Below are positions 51,115 through 61,765 of a DNA stretch of 64,000 nt, one piece after another. The position numbers and the translations under genes were made by a program. The stretch covers positions 52,552,275-52,616,274 of the forward strand of contig NC_089979.1 in NCBI RefSeq assembly GCF_036417845.1. The letters run 5' to 3'. The notes beneath the pieces are model-generated. The model ran no database searches and had not been told where the DNA came from. It saw only the letters and a list, made by a program, of their open reading frames with translations. This DNA is from Apteryx mantelli. Lineage: Eukaryota > Chordata > Aves > Apterygiformes > Apterygidae. Positions within the stretch are counted from its first letter, which is position 1. Each line of letters starts with the position of its first letter.

Positions 51115-54024
51115 ATAGCTACAAGTGGGAATTTGCAAAATGTTATTTAATACCATAAGTTGTAAGGGAAAACCTGGGGTTTTTTTTTCTTAATTGATGT
51201 GTAAATATATTATTAGAAGTTCTTGAGAAACATACAATCCTATATATCAAATGACTCCAAACTAATCTTAGCTTGTGTTTCAGTGAAAGCAACCCTAAGG
51301 TAACCGAAAATAATATTTGCTTCTTTGGAGGGTAATAGTTCAGGAAAGAAGGAGGAAGGGAACCGAGTGAACTCAGGCAGATGAGATGTGTAAATTTTTT
51401 TATTTTCAAAAAATGATTCTTCCTGAGGCTAGGGCCAAAGTCTTTTATACTGCATACCTAAATATCTGCCTTATAACTCACTCATTGGTTTTCAGTGTTC
51501 CTGCAGGATTTCAAAGTAACTTTATCATGTTTAGTAACTTTATATCTTTAACATGTTGAAAAATGTTGAAGTCCTCAAATAATGGTTGTAATAGTCAGGT
51601 TTCTTTACATATTGCTGAAAATACATGGAAAATGGTCCCTTTCTATACTTAATGTAAAAGGCGGCAAACACTTAGAAAGTTTATAGAATTGCAACTACTT
51701 ATGTCAGGCCTGAATTTGTTTTTCAATTCTTACTTTTTGGCAAATACTAAGATTAACTGTTCCTTGAAGCAAAAAAATGACTAAAGCAAATCTGGGTCAA
51801 TAAATCTTGATTTTTCACTCCAAAAGAAGTCAATATCTACTGTTATTTATGCCATACTCTGCAGCTGCTCTTTCGAACTCCAGCAGAGAAATACATCACA
51901 CCCTTGACTCAACTTTTAAGTGTGCAGACATTATAATTTATTTGCTCAATGCAAGCGTTGAATGTTTTCAGTAGATCACTGCACTAAATGCGCTTGCTCC
52001 TTATCACAATCTCAGTTACACAAGTGTAACCTCACCGGCTTCCAGAGTTACATGCAGTTTATATCAGTGCAGGTGCATCATTCAGACCAGGAAGCTGGAA
52101 AATGTCTTTTCTTCCAAGTCAAACTGAAAGCATAGAACAAGAAGAGCAGGCTAAACAGCCAAACTGGCAGTTCAATGAAAATTTTAAATTAGAAAATTAA
52201 CCCATGGCACTATAACCTGTTTAAAGAAGATCTAATAAACTTCAAACGAACTCTTCCTTGTGTCTTCAGAATCCACAGGCACTGAGTTGCTGTAACGCTC
52301 TAAAACTTTTGAAAAATAAGCTGAAAAATAATTTTCATGTATTAAGAGTAAAACATATTTTCTAAAAATATCTGTTTCTCAGCAGTTTTATTTGACTTAG
52401 AACATTTATTTCTTGGCTGGTTTCTTTTATGTCAAATTTCAGCCCAATATGATTTTTTCCATGGCTGAACTATATACTTCTGAAAAGCAGACTTGGAAAT
52501 GTTGAAAACTGTAAACTATAGCTAATGGGACACATCACAAACAAGCCCAAGAAAAGTAGAACTTTCAGTGCGAGTGGAACCATTAATATTAATTTAATAT
52601 AACACATATTTTGTGTGTTAAGCATATTTCATACATCACACCTCCTGGTACTCTGATAGAATCATATTCAAGCCTCCACAGGAAAGAAATATCTGGACAT
52701 GTAAGACATGGCATTTTCACATTAGATACTAATGGTTTTCCCTACTTTGCATGCTCTTCTTGTTCTGCATTATAGGCCTGATCCACAACAAGAGACAACT
52801 TCCTGTTTGCTGGTTTGAACAACAAATTACTCTTTTTAAAATAGCTTAGATAAGACTTTCATTAACACTGTGAAAACAAAAACATTCAAAAATATTTTTA
52901 AGAGGAATGAATGGATTCAGCTCCTTCATATCCCACTACAACAATACTATTTTTTTACTGGCAAGATCAAAGGTAAAGTTTGTGCAATTTTACAAGATGA
53001 ATGCAATGCAATTAGAGCGTAGAGCTGCGCACGGTGATACAAATGAAACCCTAAAATAGATTAAACCACTTGATAAGTGTTCTGGTAGCTCTTGTCTCAA
53101 AGGATGAAAGAAGATATATCCAATGAAAGCATTATATGCCTTTAGAAATTTTAAGGGCAGTATAATTTGTTATGCAGGTTCTGCTCTCTTCCACTCCTTG
53201 TTTTATCGAGATCTTTGTTAGAGGAAAGTTAAAGGCACTTACGGAAATTTCCTTCAAGTGTTCTGCCAAGGTGCATGAGCAAGTTCAGGTCAAAATCTTG
53301 CTATACATGGACAGAAGCCAGAGGACAGGAGAACACTATTTTTACTCACTATTTCATTAGTTACTAAACAGCTTAGCTGCTCTGCAATATTTTGTACTGT
53401 CTGAAAATGGCATCCAACGCTCTGTTTGTGGGAGATCCCTCTTTGGCCTCTCTTGGCCATCGACACAAACATTGTAAGGTTTCCAAAGGAACACAAAACT
53501 TAACACATAAGTAGTTATGAGTACAGGGCAGCCAGTCAAGCAAAGTGAATCACAGGATAAGCTGGGACCCTTTATAGAAAACACACGTCAAAGTAGCCAG
53601 AAGTATAGTGGGAAAAAAGCATAAACTCTGCATGCTATGCTTGGAGAGCAGTGACTCTGAAAAGGATATTGGAGGTCTGGGCGACAAGTAAGCTACCAAA
53701 GATTTGCCAGCATGATGTTACGGCAAAAAGGGCAGATTCAGCTTCCAGGCTTGCTGCAATGAACTGGAAATCAGAAAGGCCTTGGGAAATGCAGTGTTAA
53801 CCGGAACGTGGCTCTCTCTAAGGACCCCCAAAGCCCAACCTACAGCTCTGGCTTTCAAGGCCTCTCAAACTGGAGACACCACCCAGAGCCTGGACAACCT
53901 TGGACAAGCTCAGTGGCTCTGGGCCAGGCCAGTCGTGTGAACGGCCAAGAGCAAAGGGCTCCTGGGGCTGGTGACCAAGGCCAGCTTTCTGAGGGAGCCA
54001 GCAGCTCAGAGGGCCTCTAGCTCC

Positions 54025-54306
54025 AGAGCAGCACAGACAGGAGAGAGCTGCTCTCAGCCACTGGCTCCAGCAAGTCCCATCCCCATAGGTGGGAGGCTGC
54101 GAGTCTTACCAGGTGTTTCAGGCTCGATGCTATGAGTCCTACCAGGGGACTGAGGGTTACAGTGGGAGGCTTAAATCAATCCAAATGCTTTTCTTATTCA
54201 GAAGAAAACAGTAAAAATAAAAGACAGATTTGACTTCAGACTAGGTGCTTTAATGGAGAGAAAATCTGTGGTACTAAGGGGCACTTTAAGAGGCAGAAGG
54301 CATAAC
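54025..54306 (+). repeat. Dispersed repeat, copy B (possible LTR-derived)
   Basis: Second copy, same orientation, about 3.2 kb downstream of copy A. It is preceded by a GC-rich stretch (53806-54024) absent from copy A. The 2.9 kb between the copies has no gag, pol or other coding signature that I recognise, so a complete provirus is not supported. Confidence 0.8.
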
Positions 54307-57300
54307 ATAAAACAGTTGCTACAATTTGGAGGTAGAAGATGCCTGTTGGAAATGAAGCAAAAGTTCAGGCAGTGGGGGTGATTACAACTGGAGCAGAACA
54401 CCATCACAGGGGATTCCCTCTATTTTAATGTCTTCAGATTCAAGCTTGACTCCTCGTTTAGAAGATACGCTTTAGCCAAAAAAGTGTCACTGGACTTAGT
54501 GCAGGAGTAACTGGATATAACTGTATGGCCTATCACACACAAGAGGTCAGAGAAAATTAAGCTTTTTGGCTTTAATTTCTCTGAATGGAAATAGGTGTGT
54601 CTCTGGTCTGGCCTGCTGTACAAAAAATACACGCATTTTGGGGAAATCAACTGTGATGACAAGGCATCTCACCACCCCAAGGGGGATGTACCTTTCACAT
54701 CCAGCTGAGTCCAGAATTAAAATGGGAAGGGAGCAGATAACCCTGCCAGATGTTTTATGGCAATGGACAGGGACAGTAGATGATAAGGGTGAGTATAGCT
54801 CTGCACTCTGAAACACCACAGATTTTTTTCTTATAAAGCATATGCTAAGTCTGTTTGTTCAAGAAACAAATAGAAATCAAAAGTGAATCAAAAGGAATAC
54901 AGGCTGGAGGCTAATTAAAAGCCTGTTTCTATTAATACAGTGGGAGAAACTGCTCAGGGTCAGTCCATTATGCTGAATCTCAGCCCTGTAATGTTGCCAG
55001 AATTGCTAAGAGCTTTGGTGAGTTATCTTCAGTCCTGCTTGTTAAACACTACTGCTGAAAAATTGTATTATTTCTGTTGCTTTCCCCAGTGAGCATGCAT
55101 CATCTGCAATGTGTAATATGGCTGATTCTCCTATCATTCAGGTATCCGGAGGGACCTATAGCAAAGGCAACATGTCTCTTTTCTAGGAATGAAAGGATGC
55201 ATTTCTGATTTTGGACCTTCTTTTCTTTAATGCACTGAACCGAAGTCCTAAAGCTGATTCTTCCAATCTGCAGGACCTTCTACAGAACGGCTCACCAAAT
55301 TTTGGAGGGACTTATTTATTTATTTATTTTAATCAAAGTATAACTTTTCCTTTGAAGGGTACACAAAGTATATGGGAAAATATGAGGGAAGAACAATGTT
55401 TCAGTTCATTGGTATAGATTGGGAAAAGATTATATCACTAAACCACGCATATCGCGACCGCACAAATCAATGAAAATTTCCTGGTAATGCTAGCGACTGC
55501 TAAAAGGCACAGTGTGGAAAGTAAAGATTCAGAACTAGGATTTGAAACAGCCAGCATTCTCTAGAAAACTGGAAGTGATAGCTTTGACAAGCTTATAAAA
55601 CCTATTTACTGAAGCACTATTTGAGACTGAATTCACTGATATTCACAAAAAACAACCGAGATCCAGCTGGTCCTGACAGTTCTGCTCTGAACATACTTTC
55701 TGTTGTATTTGCTTGCACTCCTTAGTTACAGCAGTAAAAGTAAATGTTGCATTTCAGGATGATTTGGTTCAGACTAAAAAAGTATAACACATGATATAAT
55801 AAATTAAATACTGTAAGATTTGTAGAAGTATTAGACAGCTGTGCATGCAGGCTTAAGCATTAAAACAAGTTTGGTTGCAAACTTTCCTTTCTCTGCATCT
55901 GTTGGGATGGCTGCCTTAACTTGCAGGGGAACAGGGACAGAGAAGGTTTCTTGGCAGCTTTTGATATCATGACTGGTATTCAGTACATTGGCCTCTTATA
56001 GCCAATGTCCCAGTGTCCCTGGGAGCTGTAGCTTTAATTATGGCCCACCTTAGTCACAGCTGGGGAGGTTGTGTGCTGCTTTCAGGAGATAGGAGTAACT
56101 GCGCTTTTGGGATTCTGCAGAAGGACAGGGACTCTGCCATGGAAGTGGACTAGTCGCGGTACAGAAAGTGTGAGACACCTGCACCTAAGGTCCACACACT
56201 TCAAGAAAGTTCATGTTCATGCTGAGTCTTTCAGCAGTCTGTAGGTACATTACTACTCTTTCACCTTGTTCTTCTAATAAGCAGCAGGGTGTGGAAACAG
56301 GAATGCCGGCTGCAGACGAAGTGATAGTATAGTTTGTCTGACTACAGCTATTAACAGATAAAATGCCATTGAAATATGGAGGGTGCCTTAAATTAACCAA
56401 TTCTTTTTTTGCATTTCAACAAGGATGATTAATAGGCTGCAAAAAGAAGGACTGAGGGCCTGTGTCTTCTTAACTGATCCCCATAGTACCTGGCAATCTT
56501 CCAAAATGAAAAATTGCCTTTAGTTTTTTTTTTAAGTGTTAGTGCTCCGATTCAGTGCCCGTTCCCATTGGCTTACTCCATCTTGAAGCTATGTGACAGA
56601 TTAATCTAGGCAACCCTCTTACAGTAGCAAGGCCAAATTCTTTGTACCTGCCCCAGTGGGGTCTCACAGAGTTGATGCCATTGCACAGATAAAACCCAGA
56701 GCACAATGTGGCAGGCTGATTGTTGCTCATTCCCTGCTTTTCGACTCTTTTTTGGGAAAAAGAGCCTTCAGTTCTGCTGGATAAAGAATGCTATAAAAGA
56801 TACTGCTTCTAAAATTTATATTTTAACTCTGCTTGCTCAAGATTCTCTTTGGTGAATGTTCATTTGTTTAAGCAGGCTGAATTTGTTTAGCAGCCATTAC
56901 AGCCCAAAACTCAGCTCTAGAAGATTATTATAATGAATTAGGATAATTTTCTGTAGTGTAAATTCACCTCATAAATCAAGTCTGGTATTCATATCGCCTT
57001 GCAGATGCACCAACTCACTTGCAGCTGTAGGCACTCTGAAATCGGCAGGATTTGTCCCTAAATCTACAATTGTTTGATGACGCAAAGCATTATGACTTTC
57101 AAGTGAAAAGAAAATTTAAAGACGTTTTATAATACAGATTCTTCAGGAAATCTAGTACAAAATAGCATTGTCAGCAAAAAGGAGGAGAAAGTGGAAATCA
57201 GTGCTTTTTCCAGTTCTGGCCTCACTACAGTTTTTCAACTATATCTTCCTCTGCCTCTGGCATCAGTTAGTAGAGTATTTTTTCAGTAGTGATGCAGTGT

Positions 57301-57730
57301 TCAGATCAGTGGAATATGAAAAAGATACGGTCTTCCTCCACAAGAATGTAAAGCACTTCCAGGTTCAAGGGAGTAACTACATAAACAGCCTACATTTAAA
57401 AATTACCTGGCAACTCCTATTGAAATTGGGACCATTCATCAAAGAAGCAGTTTAACATTAAATACACGAGTAGGAGGTTAACCGAAGTTGCTGCTGCTTC
57501 AGCCCTTTTGAAAGTTGGTCTATTATTTTTATCTAGGAAGTTCCTTCATACCCAAGGTCCTTGTTTTTAAGACTCTGGACCAATCCCAGTTACTTACGTC
57601 TTTTGTCAGTCAAAAAGTAACTAGAGTTCCTGATTTAGGCCGAGTAGACAAAGTGAAGCATAATTCTTCACAAAGGCTCTAGAAAAAGAGACTTACATAG
57701 GACTGTATTTGGGACAAAACCAGAATTCAT

Positions 57731-57745
57731 GGGGGGGGGGGGGGG
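57731..57745. repeat. G15 homopolymer
   Basis: Fifteen consecutive G, the longest G/C run in the window, in AT-rich intronic sequence. Confidence 0.9.
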
Positions 57746-58176
57746 AAATCTATGACTGCAGCAACCACAGACTAGAAAACAGAAGAAACTATTTTTCTAT
57801 CATTTTAACAGGTTTGTTCTTTCTTCCAACAGAAACTTCACTATTTTAGTCACAAACATTTTGCCCCCAAATTATACTCTTAACATAATTCCATTTTCAC
57901 CCTACAACATGCCACATTGACCAGATCTACAGTATTTTGTGATGTTCATTAAGGGAATTTTAACTGTGGTATTCCATATTTACATTTGTCCTTCAAATAC
58001 AGACTGCCAGTCATCATACTGTCCACTCTCAATTGCACAGGAACAAAAATTAGTTACCAAGCAAGTAGAGTTTGAAAGATCTGTATTCTTTACTGCAGAG
58101 ATGCACCAAAGCCATAATCCAAGGCTTTCCATAGAGCTTGCTGCCTTTCTGTGCAAATTGTCTCTTTTGAACCAAA

Positions 58177-58270
58177 TTCTCATCTCCTTTACACCAATGC
58201 AAATCCAGAGCAACTCCAGCGATGTCAGTATAGTAACTCTAGATGTAAATTGGTATAAACAAAAACAGAA
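58177..58270. mobile_element. Degenerate palindromic MITE-like repeat
   Basis: The left half (TTCTCATCTCC, TTTACACCAATGCAAATCC, AGAGCAACTCC) is an imperfect reverse complement of the right half (AGTAACTCTAGATGTAAAT, TGGTATAAAC, CAGAA). About 24 of 31 bases agree in the best part. It resembles old palindromic repeats with TTACACCAGTGTAAATC-type arms that are common in reptile and bird DNA. The family assignment is from memory and uncertain. A more decayed relative may lie at 52006-52080. Confidence 0.5.
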
Positions 58271-60249
58271 TAAGAACTGAGGTATTTAAGATATTACTTG
58301 TTGAGATAAACTATAGAAGCCCTGTCCAACAGCTCTGGTTTTGTGTTTTAAGATCCTTTTGGGGTGTCGAGAAGATATGTGAAAAGAAACTTCCCCTATA
58401 TGAACATGTATACAGCTAGACATTACACCTCACTCCTGTTTGGTATCCCTCCTGCCTTTCCAGTTTATTTCTCATCTGTTCAGGAATTCCAGCTCTGCAT
58501 GTGATAATTAAAGCTTTATGTAATATGAGATTAAAACCAGCCAGAAGCCTTTCCAACAGGTATTTACAATAATGTTCTAATTTTCCGTGTTATTTCAAAA
58601 AGGAGCATAACAGCAGCTCATTCTTTGCTGGTTTATGAATAAATTTCAGACTTCTAACTCAGGTTGAAGCTGTCATTAAGTCCTACAGATTCTTTCTTTA
58701 AAAGCATCTACAATGAGTGCTCTCTACATTTTTTCTGCTAAAATTGTGGTCTCTAGGTTGGCCACCTCTTGACTCAATTATTAAAATCCCCTTGCCACTG
58801 AATTCTTTACATTTCTTCCTGTACCTCCTACTGAATAGCTCTAAGGCTGTTACTGCTTCCTTTTCCCCTAATCTGACTCAAACATATTTCCTATATTCTT
58901 CTACTACTTCTCCATTCTTCTGCATTCAATTCCCCATCTCTGTAATACAGAAATATACCTATCAGTCTCTCCAGAGAGCCATTTGCATCTTCTCTCTTCT
59001 AACATCTCTCTTTTTGTACCCTTGGCTTTGTCCCTCCTTCACTTGTAACACTTTGGAAAAGCAAGGGGAACTCGGGTCTGCTCTCAGGTCTGCCGTGACC
59101 AGAGCAGTACCCTGGTTCTTGTGCACAAAGGACCCTACCCCGGCTCCTTCAGCTCCTCTTCTCAGTGCCTCTTCTGCAAAAGTCTCTGATGCCCTCCAGA
59201 TCCAACGACTGCATTACATGGGTGTCTGCAGCCTGACCTCCTTCTGAGTTTCCTATCGCATCACATACATCCACGCCTTTAACCTGGAAGCAATTCTGGG
59301 CAGGAATGCTACTGTCAGTTTTGAGTATTTTACACTTTGAACAGTGTTAGGCAACCTAAAGTGTATTATAAATAACTTTGTGAATATAGTATTATGCCTA
59401 CTCCACCTGGAGCCTTGACAATGAGGTCCTTTGAAATACTTTGAAATACAGAACAAAATCTGAAAAAGAAAAAACCCTAACGCTCCCCCTAGCCCCCCAA
59501 AGAACAGGAGACAAGTAACCCAACCATTTCCATGGTAACACCCCTTCAACAAGTACTCAGAGGAAAATCTGCTTTTCTAAAATCACAGATCCAGTGTTCA
59601 TATCACACAAGAAATCTGTGACAGAAACAGAAGTTGATGGTATATCAAAAGACAGTTTTCACAGCATTGATAAACTTGTTATCTGAACACTGTAGTTGTC
59701 AAAAAGGCATTTGTGCTAACCTCACAGTCTACCTAGCTGCTGAAAGAGGACACACAAAAGAGGTGGTGAACCAGAAACAGCCTGATGTTAAACCTGTATT
59801 CAGGACCACATCCTTTCAAATGGCAGTTTAATCTCTAACAAGACGCGTAAGCATACAAAGAATAAGTCTGCGCAGCATAAAATATCTGGCAACTGTCATG
59901 GATATATAGCAGGGTTCATCATGGCCTGTGGGTTTCATACGTATCGTCTAGAATGGAATATGGTTTCTACAGCTGAAGATGCCAGCAGAGGATACAAACT
60001 TCGGAAAATACAGCTAACTGATCTACAAAGCAATTGGATTGTGAGGCAATTGACCCCACTTGACCAGTGGGTGTTTTTTATTTTAAATATTGCTAACTAA
60101 ATATAAAAACCAAGAGCCTAAACCGTGTTGGGAAGATAGATGACTATTTCAGAAAGCAGATGTGGGAAACCACGAGGACCTGACAGTAGAATACCCTGCA
60201 GCTGATGAGAGAGTAATGCATCGCTTGGGTGTGTAAGCAAGTCTGGAGA

Positions 60250-60782
60250 GGCGGTATAACTGTGTCTAGTGACATTGTACTAGAATAATGCATCTCATTT
60301 TTGCACGCACTCATCAAAAAACTGAAATGCAACAATGACTTGGACAGAATAAATAAAAGGATGATAAAAACCTGCCTTAATATGAGAGGCTAACAAACCT
60401 CATTTTATTGAGTTTATCAAAGACAAGGCTCATATTTTGTTCCTACATGAAACTTTTTCTGATAATACAGGGCTTTCTAGCAAATAAAGTCATAATAAGA
60501 GCCAGTGTAGGGGAGAGTGAAGTTAAACATATTCCTAGTAGACACAAGCTGATCATTTTTATCAGAGAAGATTATTAACAATGGGAAGCAGTAGAGAAGA
60601 CGTTTAATGGATTCTTTGTCAGATGAAGTTTTAAAATTAAGGCTGGATGTCTTTTTAAAAGATATCTTAGCTCCAGAAAAAAATTTATGGGCATCATTCA
60701 GCAATTACTCTATCTTGTATTATGCAAAAGGTCAGATTACTTGATCATAACGGTGCCCTCTAGTTATAAAGTTATGAGCTTA
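60250..60782 (+). mobile_element. Old CR1-type LINE, 3' fragment
   Basis: The stretch follows the order of blocks at the end of CR1 elements: AAAGGATGATAAAAACCTGCC, AGTTTATCAAAGACAAGGCT, ATTAACAATGGGAAG, TTAAGGCTGGATGTCTTTTT, TTATGCAAAAGGTCAGATTA and CTTGATCATAACGGTGCCCT. These correspond to well-known CR1 phrases such as GGATGTCTTTT and AGGTCAGACTAGATGATCA. It is heavily diverged with no open frame, so an ancient inactive remnant. CR1 dominance is characteristic of birds, crocodilians and turtles. Confidence 0.75.
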
Positions 60783-61614
60783 TGCATTTTTAAAACACTT
60801 CAAGTTCCTGAAAACTGTTAATTGTACCAAACTACATGACTGTAAAAAAGAGTCACTGTGTAGAGGGGGAGGCTGAAGAGGGTATCTCACAACAGCTAGT
60901 AACCAGCTGCTATGCTTATAGGAAATGGACTCAACCACAAACAGCCAACATATAGATAACACATGGATGTCCACGCAAAAGACTCCCTGAGGCCAGACAG
61001 GCTGCCCGAGCCATGTTTGGTTCTTTGGGAAGGAGGAGATCAGAAAGGAAAATATTAATAATATATTCTGCTTGTTCACTTGGTGCATTTGAAGAGATTT
61101 TTATCTGAACTCAATCCCTGTTTCACCCGTGGCTAGATCTCTTGCATTTAATCACTGTGCTTGAATTTCAACTCATGTTTGCAAAGCCACACAGGTCAGG
61201 CCAATTGTGTTCAGATTGGCTGGACAAGTAAGACTCAAGTGTCAGCCAGAGCCCCACTGTGGTGGGGTCTCCCAGCCTGAAGACACGGTTGGCTCTTTCC
61301 ACACTAAAAAAAAAACCAAAAAACAAAAAACAACAACAAAAAAACACCAGAGGGCAAGCTCCTGCGCAGGCAGTGTGTACCACCATAGCACTTGGGAGTT
61401 AAGTGTTCAAACTGTGAGCTACCATGACAGCACAGGCTGGCATGCGTTGCTTTGGAGGAAATCCCCATAGCCTATGGGTCAGCACGTTTCTGTTGGGAAA
61501 TCTGGGACAAAGCAGAAACTAAACAGGCAACAGACACATATGTGCATAAAGAAACTGATGAGCCCAGACACGGTTTGGTGATGGCTTTTCAGTTCTTCTA
61601 AACAACAGCAACAA

Positions 61615-61640
61615 CCCCCCCCCACACACACACACACACT
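61615..61640. repeat. C9 homopolymer followed by (CA)n
   Basis: Nine C (61615-61623) run into an uninterrupted ACAC repeat to about 61639. Confidence 0.85.
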
Positions 61641-61742
61641 TAAGTTCCTATGGTTTTTAAGGTATTGTGAGGCATCAGAGTATGCTATTGAAAAGCATCT
61701 GGGTATGCTATTTAAAAGGGAGCCCCTAAACAACATGCACAA

Positions 61743-61765
61743 CCCCCCCCCCCTTTTTTTTTTTT
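61743..61765. repeat. C11-T12 homopolymer junction
   Basis: Eleven C followed directly by twelve T. A pure pyrimidine tract resembling, on the opposite strand, the T11-G11 junction at 43410 in its abrupt switch. Confidence 0.9.

Noticed and set aside
58717..59247. 176-codon plus-strand open frame
   Set aside because: It starts at GTG, not ATG, in a pyrimidine-rich stretch; the apparent hydrophobic Ser/Phe/Leu/Pro protein is what a CT-rich strand encodes in any frame.
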